The position numbers were made by a program, and so were the translations under genes. From Amycolatopsis pretoriensis (GTDB lineage: Bacteria; Actinomycetota; Actinomycetes; Mycobacteriales; Pseudonocardiaceae): 64,000 bases of DNA. Positions 57,009-64,000 of this stretch are shown in pieces. The notes under the pieces are model-generated. The model was not told where the DNA came from, did not search any database, and saw only the letters and a program-made list of their open reading frames with translations. Numbering within the stretch: position 1 is the first letter of the stretch; every line of letters begins with the position of its first letter. The stretch lies in NCBI RefSeq assembly GCF_900107925.1, contig NZ_FNUJ01000007.1:248001-312000 (forward strand), in the 5' to 3' direction.

Positions 57009-58601
57009 CTAGCTGCCGATCCCGGTGAGGGACCGGACCTCCATCTCGGCGTGCTTGTCCGCGTCCGCCTTCGGCCGGCCGACGAGGGTGCCGACGAACC
57101 CGCAGAGGAACGAGAACGGGATCGACACCAGGCCCGGGTTCTTCAGCGGGAACCAGGCGAAGTCGATGCTCTTGAAGATCGCGTCCGGGGCGCCCGAGAC
57201 GACCGGCGAGAAGAGCACCAGGATCAGGCTCGCGGCGAGGCCGCCGTAGATGCCCCACAGCGTGCCGGTTGTGTTGAACCGCTTCCAGAACAACGAATAC
57301 AGCAGCGTTGAGAGGTTCGCCGACGCCGCCACCGCGAACGCCAGCGCCACCAGGAACGCGATGTTCTGCCCGTTCGCCAGCACGCCGCCGACGATGGCCA
57401 GCGCCCCGACCACGATCGCGGTCAGCCGCGCCACCCGGACCTCGTCCGCCGGTTCCGCCTTGCCCTGCTTGAAGATGTTCGCGTAGACGTCGTGGGCGAA
57501 GGACGCCGACGCGGTGATCGTCAGCCCGGCCACCACCGCGAGGATCGTCGCGAACGCCACCGCGGCGATGATGCCGAGCAGCAGCGTCCCGCCGACGTGC
57601 AGCGCCAGCAGTGGGGCCGCCGAGTTCTCCCCGCCGGGCGCGGCCTTGATCTCGTCCGCGCCGACCAGCGCGGCCGCGCCGAAGCCGATCACCAGCGTGC
57701 ACAGGTAGAAGAGGAACATGCACGCCGTCGCCCAGACGACGCTTCGCCGCGCCTCGCGCGAGTTCGGCACGGTGTAGAAGCGCATCAGCACGTGCGGCAG
57801 CGCCGCCGCGCCGAGCACCAGCGCCAAGGCCAGCGACACGAAGTCCAGCTTGGTGGTGCCGTTCTTGCCGTACGAGCCGCCCGGCTCGAGGAGCTTGTCG
57901 CCCAGCGGGCTGTTCTCCGCCGCCGACGAGAGCAGGTTCGAGAACGAGAAGCCGAACTTGCCGAACAGGAACACGGTCAGCAGCGCGCCGCACAGCAGCA
58001 GGATGGTCGCCTTGATGATCTGCACCCACGTGGTGCCCTTCATCCCGCCGACCAGCACGTACAGCACCATGACCAGCCCGACGACGCCGATCACCAGCGC
58101 CTGGCCGAGCTTGGAGTGCACGTTCAGCAGCAGGGCGACCAGGCCGCCCGCGCCCGCCATCTGCGCCAGCATGTAGAAGAAGGAGATGACCAGCGTCGAC
58201 GTCGCCGCCGCCGCGCGGACCGGGCGCTGCTTCATCCGGAAGCTCAGGACATCGCCCATCGTGAACCGGCCGGTGTTGCGCAGCAGCTCGGCGATCAGCA
58301 GCAGGTCGACCAGCCAGGCGACGAGGAAGCCGATCGAGTAGAGGAAGCCGTCGTAGCCGTGCATCGCGATGGCGCCGGCGATGCCGAGGAACGACGCGGC
58401 CGAGAGGAAGTCGCCCGAGAGCGCGATGCCGTTCTGGCGGCCGGTGAACGCGCTGCCCGCGGCGTAGTAGTCGGCCGTCGAGGAGTTCCGGGAGCTGGCC
58501 CGGTAGACGACGTAGAGCGTGATCGCCACGAACAGGGCGAACACGACGGTGTTGACCAGCGGGTTGCTGGCCGGGGCGGCTTCGGCGGCGAGCGCGGTCA
58601 T
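57009..58601 (-). CDS. actP: Sodium/solute symporter, ActP-like acetate permease
   Basis: 530 aa, about 13 transmembrane helices, SSS family. DYYAAGSAFTGRQNGIALSGDFLSAASFLGIAGAI, GRFTMGDVLSFRMKQRPVR, VYVLVGGMKGTTWVQIIKA-type region and RFYTVPNSREARRSVVWA are characteristic of acetate/short-chain monocarboxylate carriers. The start overlaps the DUF485 stop by four bases, the YjcH-ActP arrangement. Likely takes up acetate, propionate or pyruvate. Confidence 0.9.
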   Translation of the reverse strand: MTALAAEAAPASNPLVNTVVFALFVAITLYVVYRASSRNSSTADYYAAGSAFTGRQNGIALSGDFLSAASFLGIAGAIAMHGYDGFLYSIGFLVAWLVDLLLIAELLRNTGRFTMGDVLSFRMKQRPVRAAAATSTLVISFFYMLAQMAGAGGLVALLLNVHSKLGQALVIGVVGLVMVLYVLVGGMKGTTWVQIIKATILLLCGALLTVFLFGKFGFSFSNLLSSAAENSPLGDKLLEPGGSYGKNGTTKLDFVSLALALVLGAAALPHVLMRFYTVPNSREARRSVVWATACMFLFYLCTLVIGFGAAALVGADEIKAAPGGENSAAPLLALHVGGTLLLGIIAAVAFATILAVVAGLTITASASFAHDVYANIFKQGKAEPADEVRVARLTAIVVGALAIVGGVLANGQNIAFLVALAFAVAASANLSTLLYSLFWKRFNTTGTLWGIYGGLAASLILVLFSPVVSGAPDAIFKSIDFAWFPLKNPGLVSIPFSFLCGFVGTLVGRPKADADKHAEMEVRSLTGIGS

Positions 58602-59035
58602 CGGCGGGGTCCTTCCGGCAGGCCCGCGCGGGCCCGCAGCTCGGCGACGCGCGGGTCGACGTGGCGGCGCGCGTAGCGGAGGTAGAGCCAGGTGACCAGC
58701 GCCGTGCTGGCGAACTGGCCGATGCCGAGCACGATGCCGACGTTGACCTGGCCGAACACCTTGCGGCTCATGAAGTCGTGGGCGTACGCGGCGAGCAGCA
58801 CGTACGTCATGTACCAGGCGAAGAAGGCGAAGCTCATCGGGAAGACGAAGGCCCGGAACCGCCGCCGCAGCGAGACGAACTCGGGGCTGGCCTGGATCCC
58901 GGCGTAGTCGGGACCCGTCGGGGGAGCGGGTCGTCGGTGCTGGGTGCCGGGCGGGCGGTCTCCGGTGAACAGGGCCGGCATCTGGCCGGTCTCCTCCATC
59001 GGGTTGCCCGCCGCGGGACGCGCGACGTCGTACAT
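58598..59035 (-). CDS. DUF485 membrane protein (YjcH-like) paired with the symporter
   Basis: 145 aa. A disordered N-terminus (1-48), then SPEFVSLRRRFRAFVFPMSFAFFAWYMTYVLLAAYAHDFMSRKVFG and VNVGIVLGIGQFASTALVTWLYLRYARRHVDP: two helices, the complete DUF485. The family accompanies acetate symporters and may be an accessory subunit. GGAGG lies six bases before the ATG at 59035. Confidence 0.92.
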   Translation of the reverse strand: MYDVARPAAGNPMEETGQMPALFTGDRPPGTQHRRPAPPTGPDYAGIQASPEFVSLRRRFRAFVFPMSFAFFAWYMTYVLLAAYAHDFMSRKVFGQVNVGIVLGIGQFASTALVTWLYLRYARRHVDPRVAELRARAGLPEGPRR

Positions 59036-60023
59036 GGGTGCCTCCGGCAGAGTGCCTCCGTGGTGGCGGGCCCCGGGGGACACCTGCGGGCAGGGTCCGG
59101 GCCGCCCTTGCGGACTGCGAGGCGAACATCGTAACTAGGCCGTCCGGCGGACACCGGAGGCGGCCGGTCGATCTCCGCGTGCGGAAGCGGTGGTATTCGA
59201 TTTCCCGTCGAAAGCGTCGAATACCCGATCGCCACAAGATCACGGGCAGATCACCCGTCATGATGAAAAGAATTGTGACCGGCCGTTGTCGCATCCGGCC
59301 TACGCTGCGGCGAACGGGTTAACTGTCCTGGACGATCGTCCAAATCGATCACTCAGCGTGGCTGACGTAGCCTTCATCGCGCCGGAGAGTGTCGCTCGTG
59401 GGTGGGCGTGGCGGCGAAGATCCACTGGTCAACCCGCGGTCTCGAAAGAAATCACCAGGTTGGGGCATGGTGGCGCGGAACGCCACAACATCGGGCACAT
59501 CTTGAGACTTGACCCACCCGATGGGGGTACGGAGTGTAGATCGTCCGAGGTACTATGCTGCCCTGCATGGGCTAATCGGGTGACGTCCGGATGCCTGGGT
59601 GAGACGCGTCCGGTAACCGGAATTCCCTCTTCGGGGGCAGTGAGGTCGAATGTCGAGGGCGGTTCCCGGCCCGGAAAGCACTTTTCGCAGGTCAGCGCCC
59701 GAGTGGGGAACAAAATTGACCGGCCAGGCATCGGGGGTACGATTCTTTGGCCCAGCTGACCGCAGCGATCGATTGGCACCGATAAAGTTGATCTCGACGA
59801 CCGTGCAGAACGCAAATTGCGCCGTGCACGTGCACAGTCCCTTGCACGGGACCGCGGGACCTTCGCAACGGTGCCTGCGCGCGGCCGGCCGGGCGGCCGG
59901 GGACGAGCGCGGGCACCGGGGGCGCGGCAGGGCGCGGACGGCACGACCGTCCGCACGCCCGCCGCGAGCCGGGACGCCGTGCCGCCGACGCGGATCCATG
60001 ACGCCGGACAGGGAGTCACTCAC
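59036..60023. other. 988-base gene-free regulatory stretch
   Basis: No credible gene on either strand; GC is lower than elsewhere. It holds the inverted repeat GGTATTCGA/TCGAATACC (59192-59200, 59217-59225), the palindromes TGGACGATCGTCCA (59329-59342) and GTGCACGTGCAC (59824-59835), a TACTAT box (59551), and the kinase promoter (59716). The minus-strand TACGAT at 59128-59133 may serve the DUF485 operon. Confidence 0.6.
59716..59743 (+). promoter_or_regulatory. Promoter of the histidine kinase gene
   Basis: TTGACC (59716-59721), 16 bases, TACGAT (59738-59743). It predicts a ~270-base 5' untranslated leader before the GTG at 60024, containing the GTGCACGTGCAC palindrome. Confidence 0.5.
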
Positions 60024-63000
60024 GTGACCGTTGCAGGAGAAGGTCAGGTGCCCGTGGGGGAGCTGCTCGGCCGAGCACCCCGGCGGTCCAAGGGGAAGGA
60101 CGCGTGGCGCGCCCTCGTGCGCTGGCGCGACTGGAGCCTGCCCGTCAAGCTTTCGGCCGTCACCGTCGTCCCCATCGTCCTCGCGCTGGTCCTCGGCGTC
60201 ACGACGATCGCGGGCCAGGTCGGCCGCTCGGACGAGTACCAGCGGCTCGACCGGCTCGTCGCGCTCGGCGGCCAGACGCGCGCGCTCACCGGCGCGCTGC
60301 AGCAGGAGCGCACGGTCACCGCGGCGATGCTGACCGAGGGCACCGTCGGCGGCACGCCCGAGCTGACCGCGGCCCGCAAGGCCACCGACGCCGCGGCCGG
60401 GCCGTTCACCGCGGCGCAGGCCCGCGCGGGCGAAGCCGAGCCCGGCGTCGCCGGTGCCGCCGGCGCGGCCGGCGCACAGGTCAACAACCTCGGCTTCCTC
60501 CGTCGCCAGGTCGACGGCGGCCAGCTCGACCCGGCCCAGGCCGTCACCGCCTACTCCGGGATCACCGGATCGCTGATCAGCCTCGACACCGCGGCCACCG
60601 CGGGCGAAGGCGACGGCACCCTCGGCGGCACACCCGCCGGGCTGCACGAGCTGCTCGTCGCGGGCGAGCAGGTGTCGCTCAGCCAGGCGCTGGTCTCCTA
60701 CGGCATCGCGCGCGCCTCGCTGTCCCCGAGCGAGCTGGCGACGTTGCGCGCCGCCGAACTGCGGCTGGCCGACCGGCTCGTCGACTTCCGGTCCGCGGCC
60801 GGCGACACGCTGCAGCGCGACTTCGCGGCGATCGCCGAAGGCAAGCAGGCGCAGAGCCGGGCGCGGATGGTCGAGTCCGTGCTGAACGCGCAGCCCGGCA
60901 CCGTCGACGACGCCTTCCGCGCCCTCTCGGCGGCGGACTGGAACGCCGCGTCCACGGGGATGCGGAAGGAGATCAGCCAGGTCGCCGACCGGCTCGGCGC
61001 GTCGGCGGCGGACACCTCGGCGCGGCTGGTCGACGACGCCAGCAGCGGCGCGGGCCTGCTCGCGGTGCTCCTGTTCGCCGCCATGGTGCTCGCCGTCGCG
61101 GTCGTCTTCCTCATCACCCGCCAGCTGCTGCGCTCGCTGAAGGCGTTGCGGCGCAGCGCCCTCGACGTCGCCGAGACCGCGCTGCCCGAAGCGGTCCGCA
61201 ACATCCAGGAGGGCCGCGCGCAGGGCACGGACATCGTGCCGGTGCCGGTGCGGACCGACGACGAGGTCGGCGAGGTGGCGCGGGCCTTCGACAAGGTGCA
61301 CCACCAGGCGCTGCGGCTGGCGACCGAGCAGGCCGCGATGCGCACCGGCTTCGGCAGCGTCTTCGTCAACCTGTCGCGGCGCAGCCAGAGCCTCGTGCAG
61401 CGGCAGCTGCAGCTGATCGAGCAGCTGGAGCGCGACGAGGAGGACGCCGACCAGCTCGCGACGCTGTTCCAGCTCGACCACCTCGCCACCCGGATGCGGC
61501 GCAACAACGAGAACCTGATGGTGCTCTCGGGCGCCGAGCCGGGCCGCCGGTCCGGCAAGCCGGTCGGCACCACCGACATGCTCCGCGCCGCGGTCTCGGA
61601 GATCGAGCAGTACCAGCGGGTCCAGGTGCAGCCCCCGCCCCCGGCCCGGATCGTCGGGTACGCCGCGAGCGACCTGATGCGCCTGGTCGCCGAGCTGCTG
61701 GACAACGCGACCGCGTTCTCCGCGCCGGAGACGTCGGTGACCGTCGCTTCGCGGCTGGGCGAGGACGGTTCGCTGAACGTCGACATCCTCGACAAGGGCA
61801 TCGGCATGAACGAGGCCGAGGTCGCCGAGGCGAACACCCGGCTGACCGAAGCCGGCTCGGTCGACCTGGCCACCTCGCGCCGGATGGGCCTGTTCGTCGT
61901 CGGCCGGCTGGCCAGCCGGCACCGGATCGGGGTGTCGCTGCACGGCGGCAAGGACATCGTCGGCGTCCGCGCGACGGTCGTCGTGCCGGCGGAGCTGGTG
62001 ATGCCGGTGACCGACGGCCCGCTGACCGGTCCGATCGGCTCGCTGCAGCAGCACCCGGCGAGCCCCGCGGCGGGCAACCCGCTGCCGCGGCGCCAGACCA
62101 ACGGCCACTCCCGGCCGCGGCCGCTGGTCCCGCAGCAGCCGGCGATGGGTGAGGAGCGCTGGCCGTCGGCGAGCGACCTCGCCGGGCTGACGAACGGCCA
62201 CGGGCCGGCCGACCGCCCGCCGTCGGACCGCGAGATTTCGGGGACCGCGTTGTTCTCGCCGCTGCCGAAGGACGAGGAAGCCCCGCCGCCGCGTCCGACG
62301 CTGCCGCCGGTGCCCGCGGTGCTGCCGGTGCCGGACCCGCCGCGCGCCGGCGACCTGCCCTCGGGCAAGGACCTGTTCTCCGCCAACGAAACGACGTTGA
62401 GCGACTGGTGGCGCCAGGCGACCGCGAAGCCGGAGCCGGCCCCCGCGCCCAAGCGGGCCCCGGACCCCTCGGAGACGACGCCGATCTTCGACGAGATGCT
62501 GTCGGCGTGGTTCCGCGAGGACAAGCCGGCCGCTCCGGAAGAGCCGGTCGCGCAGGAGGCGGAGCCCGCCGTCGCGGAAGAGGTGCGGAGCTGGGACTTC
62601 GCGAGCGACGAGAACTTCCGCACGGTCCAGGCGGTCACGAAGTCGGAACCGACGGCGTTCACGGACAAGGGCCTCCCCCGCCGCAGGCGCGGCGAGCAGC
62701 TGCTCCCGGGCAGCGCGACCCCGACCCCGCCGGCCCCGGCCCCGGCCCCGGCGCGTTCGGACCTCCCGGTCCGCGACCCGGCGGACGTCCGGGGGAGGCT
62801 GAGCAGCTTCCAGCAGGGCGTGACCCGCGGACGCCAGCAGGCCCGCCAGGCGGCGGCTTCGGCTGGTGGTTCGGGGCAGGCCGGGACCGCGGCTCAGGGT
62901 GGGGCGCAGCCGCAGGCAGGGGCTCTGGGACAGGCCGGGAATCTGGCCCAGTCGGGGTCGGCGCAGCCGCGGACCGCAGGTCAAGGCGGTGCGCAGTCGC

Positions 63001-64000
63001 AGGCCGGCGCTCCGGGGCAGGCCGGGAACGCTGCCCACGCGGGTTCGGTTGAGGCCGGGACCGCGGCCCAGGGCGGTGCGCAGCCGCAGGCCGGGAGCCC
63101 TGCCCAGCCCGCTTCGGCGCAGCCTGGGACCGCAGCTCAGGCCGGCGCTCCGGCGCAGGCCGGGAATCTGGCCCAGCCGGGGTCGGCGCAGCCCGGGACC
63201 GCAGCCCAAGGCGGCGCGCAGCCGCAGGCCGGCTCTCCGGGGCAGACCGGAAACGCTGCCCACGCGGGTTCGGTTCAGGGCGGTGCACAGCCGCAGGCCG
63301 GGAACCTTGCCCAGCCGGGTTCGGCGCAGCCCGGGACCGCAGCTCAGCAGTCGTTCGCGCAGGGACTCCAGCCCGGCGCGCTGCCCCGGCCGGGACGGCC
63401 GGCGGTCCCGCCGAACGGGCTCCCGCAGCGGCGACAGCAGGGTGCCTCGGCGCAGCCGAACGCCCTCGACCAGCCCGGCGACCGCCCGGCTTCCCCGGAG
63501 GCCGGCGAGCCGGCAGCTCGGGAAGCCGGCCGGCTGCCGAGCCGGCGGCCGCGGCCGTATCGCCAGGCGCCCGTCGACCCGGCGGACCAGCCGACGGCCT
63601 TCCAGGAAGCGGTTCCGCCGCAACCCGGCGACCAGGGCGAGCAGCCCGACGTCTTCCAGGAAGCGGCGGCGCCCGGCGACCAGCCCACGGTCTTCCAGGA
63701 AGCGCCGCAGCCGGGCGACCAGGCCACCGTCTCCCAGGAGGCAGCGGCGCCGCAGGGCGGCGACCAGCCCACCGTCTTCCAGGAGGCGGCGCAGCCCACC
63801 GTCTTCCCGGACTCCGGGCAGCTGCCCACCCCGGAGACCGCCGCTCTCCCCTCCCGCCGCGGCTCCGCGCCCACCCCCGAAACCCCCGCCCCGCGCCGGG
63901 AAGAGGTCACCGCCGAGTGGAACTTCGGGACCGATGACGGCTGGCGGGCGGTGCAAGCGGTGTCCCAGTCGGCACCCGCCACCTTCACTTCGGCAGGATT
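60024..64000 (+). CDS. Nitrate-sensor-type histidine kinase with long disordered tail, partial
   Basis: At least 1325 codons; no stop before the window end. Membrane helix 1 at residues ~36-58, an extracellular sensor (~60-340) of the NIT type, helix 2 (~343-365, LLAVLLFAAMVLAVAVVFLI), HAMP, a dimerisation region with FQLDHLATRMRRNNENLMVLSG, and the ATPase domain (LVAELLDNATAFSAPET, DILDKGIGM, MGLFVVGRLASRH). From about residue 680 it is Pro/Ala/Gln-rich with two repeat families. The layout fits the CvnA kinases of actinobacterial conservons. The GTG has AGGGAG upstream. Confidence 0.9.
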   Translation, partial: MTVAGEGQVPVGELLGRAPRRSKGKDAWRALVRWRDWSLPVKLSAVTVVPIVLALVLGVTTIAGQVGRSDEYQRLDRLVALGGQTRALTGALQQERTVTAAMLTEGTVGGTPELTAARKATDAAAGPFTAAQARAGEAEPGVAGAAGAAGAQVNNLGFLRRQVDGGQLDPAQAVTAYSGITGSLISLDTAATAGEGDGTLGGTPAGLHELLVAGEQVSLSQALVSYGIARASLSPSELATLRAAELRLADRLVDFRSAAGDTLQRDFAAIAEGKQAQSRARMVESVLNAQPGTVDDAFRALSAADWNAASTGMRKEISQVADRLGASAADTSARLVDDASSGAGLLAVLLFAAMVLAVAVVFLITRQLLRSLKALRRSALDVAETALPEAVRNIQEGRAQGTDIVPVPVRTDDEVGEVARAFDKVHHQALRLATEQAAMRTGFGSVFVNLSRRSQSLVQRQLQLIEQLERDEEDADQLATLFQLDHLATRMRRNNENLMVLSGAEPGRRSGKPVGTTDMLRAAVSEIEQYQRVQVQPPPPARIVGYAASDLMRLVAELLDNATAFSAPETSVTVASRLGEDGSLNVDILDKGIGMNEAEVAEANTRLTEAGSVDLATSRRMGLFVVGRLASRHRIGVSLHGGKDIVGVRATVVVPAELVMPVTDGPLTGPIGSLQQHPASPAAGNPLPRRQTNGHSRPRPLVPQQPAMGEERWPSASDLAGLTNGHGPADRPPSDREISGTALFSPLPKDEEAPPPRPTLPPVPAVLPVPDPPRAGDLPSGKDLFSANETTLSDWWRQATAKPEPAPAPKRAPDPSETTPIFDEMLSAWFREDKPAAPEEPVAQEAEPAVAEEVRSWDFASDENFRTVQAVTKSEPTAFTDKGLPRRRRGEQLLPGSATPTPPAPAPAPARSDLPVRDPADVRGRLSSFQQGVTRGRQQARQAAASAGGSGQAGTAAQGGAQPQAGALGQAGNLAQSGSAQPRTAGQGGAQSQAGAPGQAGNAAHAGSVEAGTAAQGGAQPQAGSPAQPASAQPGTAAQAGAPAQAGNLAQPGSAQPGTAAQGGAQPQAGSPGQTGNAAHAGSVQGGAQPQAGNLAQPGSAQPGTAAQQSFAQGLQPGALPRPGRPAVPPNGLPQRRQQGASAQPNALDQPGDRPASPEAGEPAAREAGRLPSRRPRPYRQAPVDPADQPTAFQEAVPPQPGDQGEQPDVFQEAAAPGDQPTVFQEAPQPGDQATVSQEAAAPQGGDQPTVFQEAAQPTVFPDSGQLPTPETAALPSRRGSAPTPETPAPRREEVTAEWNFGTDDGWRAVQAVSQSAPATFTSAG
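62871..63352 (+). repeat. Gly/Ala/Gln-rich coding repeats in the kinase tail
   Basis: Imperfect units of about 15-30 codons built from GSAQPGTAAQ, GGAQPQAG and GQAGNLAQ. The strings ggttcggcgcagcccgggac and ggcggYgcgcagccgcaggc recur several times. Probable slippage or recombination hot spot, all in frame. Confidence 0.8.
63598..63796 (+). repeat. FQEA coding repeats in the kinase tail
   Basis: Five copies of a 12-19-residue unit, G-D-Q-P-T-V-F-Q-E-A with Ala/Pro between, encoded by repeats of gaccagcccaccgtcttccaggaagc. In frame. Confidence 0.8.

Noticed and set aside
59553..63956. A 1467-codon open frame on the minus strand
   Set aside because: It is the mirror of the histidine kinase gene: Arg/Gly/Pro-rich, no domain, no ribosome-binding site. 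The plus-strand frame from 60024 has membrane helices and all kinase motifs.

Overview
The window is high-GC actinobacterial chromosome, most likely from Amycolatopsis or a close Pseudonocardiaceae relative. The support is very high third-position GC, frequent GTG starts and leaderless promoters, an mce operon, a DUF222/HNH gene, an Xre/DUF397 pair, a nitrate-sensor-type histidine kinase with a huge disordered tail, and intergenic palindromes of the kind I associate with Amycolatopsis. The assignment rests on gene content and memory, not on a search. No rRNA, tRNA, CRISPR array, prophage or transposase was seen; the region reads as core chromosome.

Layout. 1-2.6 kb: end of an mce operon (MceE end, MceF, two Mce-associated membrane proteins). 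2.7-5.6 kb: DUF222/HNH protein, a 1.1 kb gene-free stretch of degenerate tandem repeats, and an unrecognised gene whose 3' end is part of the repeat. 5.6-10 kb: aspartate aminotransferase, Tat-exported ferritin-like protein, FAD monooxygenase, APH-like kinase. 10-15.7 kb: a beta-glucoside (cellobiose-type) uptake locus: LacI regulator, binding protein, two permeases, GH1 beta-glucosidase, and two different LacI-type palindromes. 15.7-28.2 kb: a block resembling the M. tuberculosis Rv2179c-Rv2187 neighbourhood (FadD15, SRPBCC proteins, phosphoesterase, ArsA-like ATPase, Cys-motif protein, acyltransferase, RNase AS) with insertions: ROK glucokinase, SUKH protein, NUDIX-NYN fusion, a protein of four cold-shock domains, YbdK-type ligase, esterase. 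28.2-33.8 kb: Lrp/EamA pair, class I DAHP synthase with an aromatic-rich leader peptide, phosphofructokinase, and a histidine ammonia-lyase homologue lacking the MIO triad. 33.8-41.6 kb: truncated haemoglobin/HxlR, ArsR, GH18 chitinase behind a DasR-type site, DUF2461, pyruvate kinase, TesB, Xre-DUF397. 41.6-51.9 kb: large LuxR-type ATPase regulator, succinate-semialdehyde dehydrogenase, acyl-CoA dehydrogenase/racemase with TetR, GNAT, crotonase. 52-59 kb: small membrane proteins, lytic transglycosylase, MFS exporter/TetR with three operator copies, DUF485-acetate symporter. 60-64 kb: start of the large histidine kinase, cut by the window end.

Themes. Carbon flow is prominent: beta-glucoside import and hydrolysis feed glucokinase, phosphofructokinase and pyruvate kinase, with chitinase and acetate uptake as further routes. 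Fatty acid and acyl-CoA genes recur (FadD15, PlsC, TesB, acyl-CoA dehydrogenase, racemase, crotonase). Regulation is unusually readable: leaderless promoters with a TAnnnT box 7-8 nt before the start, a DNA-damage (PafBC-type) promoter motif, TetR, LacI and DasR operators, and an aromatic-amino-acid attenuator. The points most worth following are the MIO-less lyase, the gene-derived minisatellite, the four-cold-shock-domain protein beside the NUDIX-NYN fusion, and the aroG leader.
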